DNA of 64,000 nt, from contig OMXP01000003.1 in the NCBI GenBank assembly GCA_900315055.1, positions 21,788 through 85,787 on the forward strand, read 5' to 3'. A program made the translations under genes and the position numbers. The notes beneath the pieces were generated by a model that was given only the letters and a program-made list of their open reading frames with translations, did not search any database and was not told the origin of the DNA. Source of the stretch: an uncultured Lachnospiraceae bacterium (GTDB lineage: Bacteria; Bacillota; Clostridia; Lachnospirales; Lachnospiraceae). Of the stretch, positions 24,031 through 32,604 are shown in pieces (position 1 is the stretch's first letter; each line of letters starts with the position of its first letter).

Positions 24031-24585
24031 TCACGACAGACCGTGCTCGAGAAGGTCTGTCACCTGTGTGATGAGGGCATCCCGTGTCACGCCTTCTTCT
24101 TTCCCGTGATTTTTGTAATCGATGAATGCTGCCGACAGGACATAGGCCATCGAAAGAAGCGCCACATGCTGATAGGCGGGATCGTCCTTTCCCCTGCCGG
24201 TAAAGGTCATTCCGTGGGTGAGCAGCTGCCCTGCAAAGGTCGTTCCGATCTTCCGGTCCGGTGTACAGGTCCAGAGCAGGAAGTCGTCCTCCCCGAGGCT
24301 GTCCCAGTAGGTGTAGAGCGTCCTGACCAGCTGCGGGATATCGTCCGGGATCCTGCAGTCCTTGATCGTGTCATAGGATTTCTGAGTCGATTCCGTCCGC
24401 ATGGTTCCGAGCAGCCGATCCAGCGAATCGTAGTGCAGATAGAACGTCTTCCGGTTAATCGGCGCCTGGGCCGTCAGCTCCCGCACGGTGACGGACTCGT
24501 AGTTGAGCCGCCGCAGCATGTCGAGGAAGGTGGATCGGATGACCTGCTCTGTGTGTTCGAAACGTGGATCCCTGTCCTGATTCAT
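24031..24585 (-). CDS. TetR/AcrR family transcriptional regulator
   Basis: A 184-residue protein with an N-terminal TetR helix-turn-helix (about residues 12-58). VTVRELTAQAPINRKTFYLH is the recognition segment, with the family-typical K-T-F-Y-x-H ending. The remaining helices would bind a ligand but show no recognisable motif; the layout with a TetR_C_7-like region resembles DhaS-type regulators. GGAGGAGAG just before the ATG at 24585 shows that the longer frame start at 24627 is not used. The target is unknown; upstream is the non-coding stretch before the radical SAM gene. Confidence 0.85.
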   Translation of the reverse strand: MNQDRDPRFEHTEQVIRSTFLDMLRRLNYESVTVRELTAQAPINRKTFYLHYDSLDRLLGTMRTESTQKSYDTIKDCRIPDDIPQLVRTLYTYWDSLGEDDFLLWTCTPDRKIGTTFAGQLLTHGMTFTGRGKDDPAYQHVALLSMAYVLSAAFIDYKNHGKEEGVTRDALITQVTDLLEHGLS

Positions 24586-24906
24586 ATGTATCTCTCCTCC
24601 AGTTAAAACAAAAGATGCTTTTATCACATATTAACACTAACGGATAGGAGATGGCAAATTATAAGTGCCGTAGTTGCAACATTTGTCTATAGGATTGGAA
24701 CCTAATTGTCAAATAAATGTAAATTTTAACGAAAACTCTGTGCACAAAAGAAAACCCCTGCGGAAGCGGTGCGCCAGGGGAAAAAACGTTGGAATATTGT
24801 GTGGTCCGGAGGGACGTCTTTTGCGTGCCCTCTGGCATGGTGCCCGGACGGGGAGTATGCTTTTAGGCAGAATCATTGAGCAGATGCAGAAAGGGTGTGT
24901 GAGAAC

Positions 24907-26817
24907 ATGCGTGGAACAGAGTGCGGTTTTCTTCCGGTGACAAGGGAAGAGATGGAGGCAGAGGGGCTTGACCAGATGGACTTTGTCTACGTGTGCGGCG
25001 ATGCCTACGTGGATCATTCCAGCTTCGGGAGTGCGATCATCAGCAGGGTCCTGGAATCGAGAGGATACCATGTCGGCATGATCTGTCAGCCCAACTGGAG
25101 AGATCCGAAGAGCATCGATGTCTTTGGGGAGCCGCGGCTCGGATTTCTCGTCTCCTCCGGCAATATGGACTCCATGGTCAACCACTACACGGTGGCAAAA
25201 AAGCACCGGCATACGGACGCCTATTCCCCGGGCGGGGTGACGGGAAAACGGCCGGACCGTGCGGTCATTGTCTACTGCAACCTGATCCGGAGAACCTATC
25301 CGCACACGCCGGTCATCATCGGCGGGATCGAGGCATCGCTTCGGCGCATGGCGCACTATGACTACTGGTCGGACAGTGTCCGGCGCTCGATCCTTCTGGA
25401 GTCCGGCGCGGATCTCATCTCCTACGGAATGGGAGAGCACAGCATTGTGGAGATTGCGGACGCGCTTTCATCCGGCCTTGACGTCCGGGATATCACCTGG
25501 ATCGACGGGACGGTATACAAGACAAGGGATGAGGAGAGCATCTATGATGCGATAAGGCTCCCGGACTATGAGACCATCCTGAAGGACAAGGTGGCCTTTG
25601 CACAGAGCGTGAAGATCCAGTACGAGAACACGGACCCGTTCCAGGCAAAGCGCATCTTCGAGACCTATGGCGGGAAGACGTTCGTGGTCCAGAACCCGCC
25701 GGCAAAGCCTCTGACGACGATGGAGATGGACGATATCTATGCCCTGCCCTATACGGGAAAGTGGCATCCGATGTACGACAGGGACGGCGGCATTCCCGCC
25801 CTGTCCGAGGTGCGGTTCTCCCTGACCTCGAACCGGGGGTGCTTTGGCGGCTGCTCCTTCTGCGCCCTGACCTTCCATGAGGGCAGAATCGTGCAGGCAA
25901 GAAGCCATGAATCCATCCTTGCGGAGGCAAGGAAGATGACGCAGGATCCGCTGTTCAAGGGCTATATCCACGACGTGGGCGGCCCCACGGCGGAGTTTCG
26001 AAAGCCCGCCTGCAAAAAGCAGCTGACCGCCGGTGCCTGCAAAAACCGTCAGTGTCTGGTCCCGAAGCCCTGTCCGAATCTCGAGGTGGATCATTCAGAC
26101 TACCTGAAGCTCCTCGAGGAGCTCCGGGCTCTGCCGGGGGTTAAGAAGGTGTTTGTGCGCTCCGGCTTTCGCTTTGACTACCTGATGGCGGATAAGGACA
26201 AAACGTTCCTGAGGACGCTGTGCAAGTATCACGTGAGCGGACAGCTTCGGACCGCTCCGGAGCATGTCTCCGACAATGTCCTGACGAGGATGGGAAAGCC
26301 TTCCGTCTCCGTATACAACGCCTTTGTCCGCGAATTTGAACAGGTAAACCGGGAGCTTCACATGGACCAGTATGCCGTGCCGTATCTGATGAGCTCCCAC
26401 CCGGGAAGCACCATGAAGGACGCAATCACGCTTGCCGAGTACCTGCATAAGAATCATCTGAATCCGGAGCAGGTGCAGGACTTCTATCCGACACCCGGGA
26501 CCGTGTCGACCTGCATGTACTACACGGGGATCGATCCGAGGACAATGACGGAGGTCTTTGTGGAGAGAAATCCTCACCGGAAGGCCATGCAGCGGGCGCT
26601 GATCCAGTACCGGAAGCCGGAGAACTATGAGCTCGTCAAGGAGGCGCTTCTCGAGGAGCACCGGGAGGATCTCATCGGCTACGGGGAGGAGTATCTGATC
26701 CCGCCGCGCAAGGAAAATGAGGTGATCCGAGAGAGGATCCGGGAGCGGAAGAAGAGAGAAGAGAAGGAAGAGAAGAAGAACTCTGCTCCGAAGGGGCGGG
26801 GAAAACAGAAGCACTGA
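24907..26817 (+). CDS. YgiQ family radical SAM protein
   Basis: A 636-residue protein of the UPF0313/YgiQ family, widespread but without a settled reaction. An N-terminal B12-binding-like region (VYVCGDAYVDHSSFGSAII, RGYHVGMICQPNW) is followed by the radical SAM core with CFGGCSFC, the C-x3-C-x2-C cluster, at about 312-319. The end is a lysine- and glutamate-rich tail. GTG at 24895 is an alternative start; ATG at 24907 is preferred although the ribosome binding site is poor for both. A GC-rich hairpin (CCCCTG ... CAGGGG, 24754-24780) lies in the 5' region. Confidence 0.9.
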   Translation: MRGTECGFLPVTREEMEAEGLDQMDFVYVCGDAYVDHSSFGSAIISRVLESRGYHVGMICQPNWRDPKSIDVFGEPRLGFLVSSGNMDSMVNHYTVAKKHRHTDAYSPGGVTGKRPDRAVIVYCNLIRRTYPHTPVIIGGIEASLRRMAHYDYWSDSVRRSILLESGADLISYGMGEHSIVEIADALSSGLDVRDITWIDGTVYKTRDEESIYDAIRLPDYETILKDKVAFAQSVKIQYENTDPFQAKRIFETYGGKTFVVQNPPAKPLTTMEMDDIYALPYTGKWHPMYDRDGGIPALSEVRFSLTSNRGCFGGCSFCALTFHEGRIVQARSHESILAEARKMTQDPLFKGYIHDVGGPTAEFRKPACKKQLTAGACKNRQCLVPKPCPNLEVDHSDYLKLLEELRALPGVKKVFVRSGFRFDYLMADKDKTFLRTLCKYHVSGQLRTAPEHVSDNVLTRMGKPSVSVYNAFVREFEQVNRELHMDQYAVPYLMSSHPGSTMKDAITLAEYLHKNHLNPEQVQDFYPTPGTVSTCMYYTGIDPRTMTEVFVERNPHRKAMQRALIQYRKPENYELVKEALLEEHREDLIGYGEEYLIPPRKENEVIRERIRERKKREEKEEKKNSAPKGRGKQKH

Positions 26818-26948
26818 AGGGACATTGCATACAGAGAGCCGTCGGCAGAAAGGAAACTGCCACTGGTCTGTTTTATCGTCCTCCCGGAAGTTCAGGGATC
26901 GGACAGGGCATGTAATCAGGACTTTGGCAGGAGGCAGTAAAGACGCAG

Positions 26949-27350
26949 ATGGAAGAGAAAGCACTTCAGCGCCATGGTTGGTTCCGGCAGTGTCTTGCAG
27001 GGCTGAAGGAGGCAAAATACAGAGACCCGTCGGACGAGTTTGTGCAGAGCGGAACAGTGCGGAAGTTCTGTCTGACATTCGATCTCTCCTGGAAGGTCAT
27101 GAGAGATCTGGCCAGGCGGCAGGATCCTGCCCCGGATTTTATCGAGGCGTCTCCCAGGGAGTGCCTGAAAGCGGCGTATGATCTGGAACTGATCTTTGAT
27201 GACAGATGGTATCAGATGCTGAGCCTTCGAAATGCGCTGGAACAGGATTACGACGGGAACCTTGCAGCACAGTCATTTGATCGGATCGTAAAGGAGTATG
27301 TACCGCTGTTTTCTGCGTTTGCAGAACGGGCGGAAGGATATCTGAGATAA
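26949..27350 (+). CDS. HI0074-family HEPN protein (nucleotidyltransferase substrate-binding protein)
   Basis: A 133-residue, mostly helical protein of the minimal HEPN family that normally pairs with an MNT nucleotidyltransferase as a toxin-antitoxin or modification system. Family landmarks include FEL-type FDLSWKVMRD and SPRECLKAAYDLELI. At the place of the catalytic R-x4-H motif it has RNALEQDY, so the His is Gln, and ribonuclease activity is doubtful. No MNT gene is found on either side, which makes it an orphan. The ribosome binding site AGGAGG lies about 11 bases before the ATG, a little far. Confidence 0.8.
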   Translation: MEEKALQRHGWFRQCLAGLKEAKYRDPSDEFVQSGTVRKFCLTFDLSWKVMRDLARRQDPAPDFIEASPRECLKAAYDLELIFDDRWYQMLSLRNALEQDYDGNLAAQSFDRIVKEYVPLFSAFAERAEGYLR

Positions 27351-27381
27351 AGAAATGCAGCAGATGCGGAGAGGACATTGA

Positions 27382-27413
27382 AAAAACCGGGGGCTTCAGG
27401 GCTCCCGGTTTTT
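27382..27413. terminator. bidirectional terminator between HEPN gene and phoH
   Basis: AAAAACCGGG (27382-27391) pairs exactly with CCCGGTTTTT (27404-27413). Both arms carry runs suited to termination on either strand, serving two convergent genes. Confidence 0.88.
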
Positions 27414-27435
27414 GAATGGTATGGATTGTTCCGGA

Positions 27436-28812
27436 CTACGAAGCGAGGTACTTTCCCATACGGTCCGCCGCATCCCGTGCAAGGAAGGATCTCTCGCATT
27501 CCTCTTCCCCGAAGGAGACAAAGGCACAGGCGGGAGAGGACTGCATGGCGCGGGCGGCAAAGACGAGGCCGTTGGTGGAGCGGGTCAGGGTGATCTTGTC
27601 GATCTGGTTCGGATCGCCGCACATGACGATCTTGCACCCCTCCGCGGCGCGGGTCACGATGCCCATGACCTGCAGGGGCGTTGCGTTCTGGCACTCGTCG
27701 AGGATCAGGTAGCTGTCGGTGATCGAGCGGCCGCGCATGAAGCCCATGCTCTCGATGCTGATCTTTCCGGTCTCGATGTAGTCCTCGATGATGCGGTTGA
27801 TCTCGGAGAGCTCCGTGATGTTCTTTTTCTGCTTCGAGAAGGGATTCCCGCCCTGGATCTTGAGGTAGGTGCGCAGGTTGTCGGTGACGCCGCGAAGAAG
27901 GGGAGAGACCTTCTCCATCTCATCGCCCGGCAGAGCGCCGATGTCCTTGTCGAATTCCACGTTGTTGCGGGTGCAGATGATCTGCTCGTAGTGATCGATG
28001 AGCTGGTCCATGCCGCAGGTGATGGACAGGAACGTCTTCGCCGTGCCGGCGGCGCCGGAGAGAATGACGAGCGGGATCTCGGAGGGCGGTGCCATGAGGG
28101 CATCGATCGCGAACTGCTGACCCACGTTCCGGGGACGGACCCTGCAGCTGTGGGAGAGGGTGTAGAGCCTCTTGAACATGCCCTCCCGGTAGCGGGCAAG
28201 AATCGTGTGGGAGGCGTTGCACTTGTCGCGCACGATCAGGTATTCATTCTCGGAGAATTGCCTGGTCCTTCTGCCGTCCGCCCGGATGCTGCCGTCCTTC
28301 TCGATGGCCTCCATCTCCCCGGCGGTGAGGGCGATCTCAGCGCGACCGGTGTAGTCGTCTTCAAACTTAATCTGCGCGTTCTGATATTCCTGTGCGGGCA
28401 GGTTGATGCTCATCGCCTTAAACAGGAGCGACTGATCCTCGGTCACGAGGATGGCGCCAAGCGACATGCAGGCAGAAAGAATCCGGTTGTCGGGCTTATG
28501 GATGTCCCAGCCCTGGGGGAGATTGGAGGCGTCGATGTGATCGGTCTCGATCCGGAACAGCCCTTTTCCATGGTTGATGCGGATGCCCTTCATGAGATCC
28601 GCATGCTCCTTCTGCGCCTTCTTGCGAAGCGGCGTCAGCACCGCGCGGAACGCTTCTCTTGCCTGGTACGCCTTCTCGGTCTTCCCCTGTTTTAAGTTGT
28701 CGAGTTCTTCGATGGTGGTGGAGGTGACGATGACTTCATTGTCGTCAAAGCCGTAGATGGCGGACGGGTAGTTCATCAGGATGTTGGTATCGAGAAGATA
28801 CTTCTTGACCAT
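27436..28812 (-). CDS. PIN domain plus PhoH-like ATPase (PhoH2 type)
   Basis: A 458-residue two-domain protein. The N-terminal PIN domain (about 1-130) has its acidic residues in LLDTNILMN, TTIEELDNL and ILVTEDQSL, expected to bind metal for RNA cleavage. The C-terminal PhoH domain has the Walker A-like GAAGTAKTF (about 255-263; Ala replaces Gly of GTGKT) and the Walker B LILDECQN. PhoH2 proteins are proposed RNA helicase-nucleases, often near toxin-antitoxin genes; here the neighbour is an orphan HEPN protein. The gene is monocistronic, transcribed toward the HEPN gene. Confidence 0.92.
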   Translation of the reverse strand: MVKKYLLDTNILMNYPSAIYGFDDNEVIVTSTTIEELDNLKQGKTEKAYQAREAFRAVLTPLRKKAQKEHADLMKGIRINHGKGLFRIETDHIDASNLPQGWDIHKPDNRILSACMSLGAILVTEDQSLLFKAMSINLPAQEYQNAQIKFEDDYTGRAEIALTAGEMEAIEKDGSIRADGRRTRQFSENEYLIVRDKCNASHTILARYREGMFKRLYTLSHSCRVRPRNVGQQFAIDALMAPPSEIPLVILSGAAGTAKTFLSITCGMDQLIDHYEQIICTRNNVEFDKDIGALPGDEMEKVSPLLRGVTDNLRTYLKIQGGNPFSKQKKNITELSEINRIIEDYIETGKISIESMGFMRGRSITDSYLILDECQNATPLQVMGIVTRAAEGCKIVMCGDPNQIDKITLTRSTNGLVFAARAMQSSPACAFVSFGEEECERSFLARDAADRMGKYLAS

Positions 28813-29005
28813 GGATTCTCCCTTCTCCGCAGGTCCCGGATGGGAAGGAGCCGATGGGTCCTTTACAGCGGGACCGGATATGATTGTCTAAAAGCATTCT
28901 GACATGAAAAAGTAAAATCAGCCATCTTGAAACTGTAAAGAAATGATTTGCAAAATCGAAAAAGAAATGGAAGATGAAACGAAGACATTTTCCGGAGTAA
29001 GGGCG

Positions 29006-29059
29006 TATACTGGATCTGTATGAGCGTTCGGCGCAGGGGAGTGACTCCTGCGCCTTTTT
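29006..29059 (+). other. orphan -10-like hexamer and intrinsic terminator
   Basis: TATACT (29006-29011) is followed by GGCGCAGG (29030-29037) pairing with CCTGCGCC (29047-29054) and TTTTT. On the plus strand it could end a very short transcript, yet no plus-strand gene follows: the next gene is convergent. It may stop antisense transcription into the AraC gene. The rest of the 252-base gap 28813-29064 should hold the phoH promoter on the minus strand, which I could not locate. Confidence 0.4.
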
Positions 29060-29064
29060 GATGC

Positions 29065-29964
29065 TCAGAGTTCCGCTTCCGGCGTACTCTGCTGCAGGCG
29101 CCGGAAGTCCCGCGGCGCATAGCCGTAGCGCTTCCGGAACAGGCGCGTGAAGTAGGAGAGGTTGTCGAAGCCGCAGCGCGAGGCGATCGTGCCGATGGGA
29201 TCGGAGCTCTCCCGTAACAGGTATGCCGCATAGGAGAGGCGGTAGTCGGTGAGGAACGTCACGAACGTCTGCCCGGTCTCCTCCCTGAACAGGCGCATGA
29301 AGTGGGCCTTCGAATACTCGGTGACCCGTGCCGCGTCCTCGATCGTGATCGGCTCGAAGAAGTGATCCTTGACGAACAGGATCACCTTCTTGATCACCTC
29401 CTCGTGGGGCGAGGCGCCGTGGTCGGCGCTGTGGTCGCGGTTGGCGTAGAGGGCGTGAAGAAAGAGAAAGAGCGAGCTTTTGACGAGGAGTGCATACCCC
29501 GGCTCCCGCACAATGCAGGCCTGATCGCAGTGATCCAGGGAGCGGGCCGCATCTTCGTAGAACTGCGTCCCCGGATTGATGGGGCGCGGGAAGTGGAGGG
29601 AGCCCGACTGCAGCGCCTGGATCACGTGCTGGCGGCACCAGTCGTTCTCGTCGGTGGAGTCGAGGATGGACAGCGAGAAGATGATGTTCTCGTACTCCAT
29701 GCGAACGCCCGGGGTCCCGTCGATGGCGTGCAGTTCTCCCGGCATGATCGGAAGAATTGAGCCTGCCTGTACCGGATAGGGGTGCATGTTGACGGTGATG
29801 GTGCCGCTTCCCTTCTTTACATAGACGATTTCCATCTGCTCGTGCCAGTGCATGTCGACGCGGGTAAAGTCCTGCGGGATGGTGCACAGATACGTGTTAT
29901 AGGAAAATCCGGGCTGCTCGTGGATGCGCGTTTCGTGATACTGGGTGTACTCCTCCAGATCCAT
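29065..29964 (-). CDS. AraC family transcriptional regulator with cupin domain, divergent to glgP
   Basis: A 299-residue regulator. The N-terminal cupin part (HWHEQMEIVYVKKGSGTITV, VQAGSILPIMPGELHAI) binds a small ligand, and the C-terminal end has the two AraC helix-turn-helix units (IEDAARVTEYSKAHFMRLF; IGTIASRCGFDNLSYFTRLF, then GYAPRDFR). A TTG at 29994 could extend the frame, but AAAGGAG placed before the ATG at 29964 decides the start. It faces away from glgP across 281 bases that contain two direct repeats 21 bp apart, so it probably activates glgP. Confidence 0.88.
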   Translation of the reverse strand: MDLEEYTQYHETRIHEQPGFSYNTYLCTIPQDFTRVDMHWHEQMEIVYVKKGSGTITVNMHPYPVQAGSILPIMPGELHAIDGTPGVRMEYENIIFSLSILDSTDENDWCRQHVIQALQSGSLHFPRPINPGTQFYEDAARSLDHCDQACIVREPGYALLVKSSLFLFLHALYANRDHSADHGASPHEEVIKKVILFVKDHFFEPITIEDAARVTEYSKAHFMRLFREETGQTFVTFLTDYRLSYAAYLLRESSDPIGTIASRCGFDNLSYFTRLFRKRYGYAPRDFRRLQQSTPEAEL

Positions 29965-30079
29965 GAAAAGATGCTCCTTTGGTAAAGTGTACAAAAAAAC
30001 TCTGAACCCTTATTGCATGTTGCCGAAAAGGCGGGTTTCCGAAACATCAAGATGATAGGATTGTACTATTTTGTGCGCG

Positions 30080-30117
30080 CTTAATGCAAGTATGAGGCCG
30101 CTTCATGCAAGTATAAT
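30080..30117 (+). promoter_or_regulatory. AraC-type direct repeats and -10 element of glgP
   Basis: CTTAATGCAAGTAT (30080-30093) and CTTCATGCAAGTAT (30101-30114) are 13 of 14 identical and start exactly 21 bp apart, two helical turns, the usual layout of AraC-family half-sites. TATAAT at 30112-30117 overlaps the second copy and no -35 is recognisable, as in activator-dependent promoters. A weaker third copy, CTTATTGCATGTTG, lies at 30009-30022 nearer the regulator gene. Confidence 0.65.
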
Positions 30118-30244
30118 GCGAATAGTCAAAGACAGAGACCGATGATTTCATGCGCAGGAGAAGAGCCGGAAAGATCTGCCGGCCAGCGCATCTTTTGCAA
30201 CTGCATCAAAGACACGGCATGATCGAATCATTCAGGAGGTATCA

Positions 30245-32512
30245 ATGTCCACAAAGATTACGGATTACACAGGAAAGCCCATCAAGGACTGCACCAGCCT
30301 CGAGCTGTTCAACGCGGTCTTAAACCTCACCACCGACAAGGCAAAGGAAGTCGGTTACAACCAGGGAAAGAAGAAGCTGTACTACATCTCCGCCGAGTTC
30401 CTCATCGGCAAGCTCCTCTCCAACAACCTGATCAATCTTGGCATCTATGACGACGTGAAGGCACAGCTTGCAGCTGCAGGCCGTGACATCACCGAACTCG
30501 AGGAGTTCGAGTATGAGCCGAGCCTTGGTAACGGCGGCCTTGGACGTCTTGCCGCATGTTTCATCGACTCCCTTGCAACCCTCGGCCTTCCGGCAGACGG
30601 TGTCGGCATCGCCTATCACTGCGGCCTGTTCAAGCAGAGCTTCGATGAGGGCAAGCAGTACGAGACTCCGGACTACTGGCTCAAGTGGGGCCATGAGAAC
30701 TGGATGAAGTCCACCGGCAAGCACTACACCGTGCACTTCGGCGGCTTCGACATCACCTCCACGATGTATGAGATCGATGTCACGGGCTATGACAGCAAGT
30801 GCGGAAAACTTCGCCTGTTCGATGCCGATACCGTTGATGAGAGACTCATCAAGAAGAGCATCGACTTCGACAAGACCCAGATCGCCAAGAACCTGACCCT
30901 GTTCCTGTATCCGGATGATTCCGATGATGCGGGCAGAATTCTTCGTGTCTACCAGGAGTACTTCATGTGCGCAAACGCCGCACAGCTGATCCTCGAGGAG
31001 GCAAAGGCAAAGGGCTCCAACCTGCATGATCTTGCCGACTATGCGGCGATCCAGATCAACGACACGCACCCGACGATGGTCATCCCGGAGTTGGTCCGTC
31101 TGCTGACCGCAGAGGGCATCTCCACCGAGGAGGCTTATCAGATCGTGACCGATGTCTGCGGCTACACGAACCACACGATTCTTGCCGAGGCACTCGAGAA
31201 GTGGCCGAAGTCCTTCCTCGAGAAGGCTGTTCCGCAGCTTGTCCCGGTCATCGAGGAGATGAACAGGTACATCGCAAAGAAGTACACCGAGCCCTTCGTC
31301 CAGATCATCGACAAGGACAACCTGGTCCACATGGCAAACATCGATATCCACTTCAGCCATTCGATCAACGGTGTCGCACGGCTTCACACCGAGATCCTCA
31401 AGAACACCGAGCTTCACCCGTTCTATGAGATCTACCCGGAGAAGTTCAACAATAAGACGAACGGCATCACCTTCCGCCGCTGGCTTGTCGAGTGCAACCC
31501 GGTGCTCACGAAGGAAATCACGATGAAGATCGGCGACGGCTGGATCAAGGACGCCGATCAGCTCGAGAAGCTTCTGCCCTATGAGAAGGATCAGGGCTTC
31601 TGCGATTACCTCGGACAGATCAAGTTCCAGAAGAAGCAGGAATTCGCCGCATGGCTCAGGAACTACCAGGGCGTTGAGGTCGATCCGAACTCCGTCTTCG
31701 ATGTGCAGTCCAAGCGTCTGCATGAGTACAAGAGACAGCAGCTCAACCTCCTCTGGGCAATCAACGAGTACTTCGAGATCAAGAAGGGCAACAAGCCCAG
31801 GAGAAAGATCACGATGTTCTTCGGCGCAAAGGCTGCTCCGGCCTACATCATCGCAAAGGACATCATCCATGCGATCATCACCTTCTCGAAGGTGTGTGCT
31901 GCGGACAGGGAAGTTGCTCCTTACCTGCAGGTTGTCTTCCTTGAGAACTACAACGTCACCGTCGCCGAGAAGCTGATCCCGGCAGCGGATATCTCCGAGC
32001 AGATCTCTCTCGCATCGAAGGAGGCTTCCGGTACCTCGAACATGAAGTTCATGCTCAACGGCGCCGTGACCCTCGGCACGATGGACGGTGCAAACGTCGA
32101 GATCGCTGAGCTCGTCGGCAAGGACAACGTCTACACCTTCGGTGAGTCCTCCGATGTCGTCATCAAGAGATATGCGGATGCTTCCTATGTCTCCCGCGAC
32201 TACTACAAGAAGGACGCAAAGCTCAAGAAGGCCGTCGACTTCCTCGTAGGGCCTGAGATGGTAAAGATGAGTGATCAGGATACCCTGATGCAGCTCTACA
32301 ATGAGCTCCTCAACAAGGACTGGTTCATGACCTTCCCGGATTTCGAGGATTATCTGAAGACCAAGGCTACGATGCTGAACGACTATGAGGATCGCAAGAG
32401 CTGGGTCCGCAAGATGCTCGTCAACATCGCAAAGGCCGGCTACTTCTCCTCTGACCGCACCATCCTGCAGTACAACAAGGATGTCTGGCACCTGACTGCG
32501 GACAAGCAGTAA
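30245..32512 (+). CDS. glgP: glycogen/alpha-glucan phosphorylase
   Basis: A 755-residue GT35 phosphorylase that releases glucose 1-phosphate from glycogen, starch or maltodextrins. YEPSLGNGGLGRLAACF near residue 90 and AYHCGLFKQ are family-typical, and EASGTSNMKFMLNG carries the PLP lysine at about 601. It is shorter than the 800-residue E. coli enzymes, as in many Clostridia. AGGAGG precedes the ATG. It stands alone: divergent AraC regulator upstream, strong terminator downstream. With the pullulanase at 15.1 kb it gives phosphorolysis and debranching of alpha-glucans. Confidence 0.96.
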   Translation: MSTKITDYTGKPIKDCTSLELFNAVLNLTTDKAKEVGYNQGKKKLYYISAEFLIGKLLSNNLINLGIYDDVKAQLAAAGRDITELEEFEYEPSLGNGGLGRLAACFIDSLATLGLPADGVGIAYHCGLFKQSFDEGKQYETPDYWLKWGHENWMKSTGKHYTVHFGGFDITSTMYEIDVTGYDSKCGKLRLFDADTVDERLIKKSIDFDKTQIAKNLTLFLYPDDSDDAGRILRVYQEYFMCANAAQLILEEAKAKGSNLHDLADYAAIQINDTHPTMVIPELVRLLTAEGISTEEAYQIVTDVCGYTNHTILAEALEKWPKSFLEKAVPQLVPVIEEMNRYIAKKYTEPFVQIIDKDNLVHMANIDIHFSHSINGVARLHTEILKNTELHPFYEIYPEKFNNKTNGITFRRWLVECNPVLTKEITMKIGDGWIKDADQLEKLLPYEKDQGFCDYLGQIKFQKKQEFAAWLRNYQGVEVDPNSVFDVQSKRLHEYKRQQLNLLWAINEYFEIKKGNKPRRKITMFFGAKAAPAYIIAKDIIHAIITFSKVCAADREVAPYLQVVFLENYNVTVAEKLIPAADISEQISLASKEASGTSNMKFMLNGAVTLGTMDGANVEIAELVGKDNVYTFGESSDVVIKRYADASYVSRDYYKKDAKLKKAVDFLVGPEMVKMSDQDTLMQLYNELLNKDWFMTFPDFEDYLKTKATMLNDYEDRKSWVRKMLVNIAKAGYFSSDRTILQYNKDVWHLTADKQ

Positions 32513-32560
32513 GAGCGTTGCCGGAAGTTCTGAAACAATCGATTTGAATACCTGACGAAA

Positions 32561-32603
32561 GTTCCGTCACGGACATTCCTGTGCCCCGTGACGGAACTTT
32601 TTT
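32561..32603 (+). terminator. terminator of glgP and insertion site of the group IIC intron
   Basis: GTTCCGTCACGG (32561-32572) pairs exactly with CCGTGACGGAAC (32586-32597), followed by TTTTTT. The intron begins two bases later, which is the preferred target of group IIC introns. Confidence 0.93.
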
Positions 32604-32604
32604 G

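Noticed and set aside
24754..24780. Terminator or riboswitch before the YgiQ gene
   Set aside because: There is a CCCCTG/CAGGGG hairpin, but it is followed by A rather than T on the plus strand, and no competing helix was found.
27412..28695. Plus-strand reading frame of 427 codons opposite phoH
   Set aside because: It is the shadow of the PIN-PhoH gene, whose domain motifs are intact on the minus strand.
30320..32491. Long minus-strand reading frame of 723 codons antisense to glgP
   Set aside because: It mirrors a clear glycogen phosphorylase; long antisense frames are common in GC-rich, strongly codon-biased genes. The protein shows no family motif.
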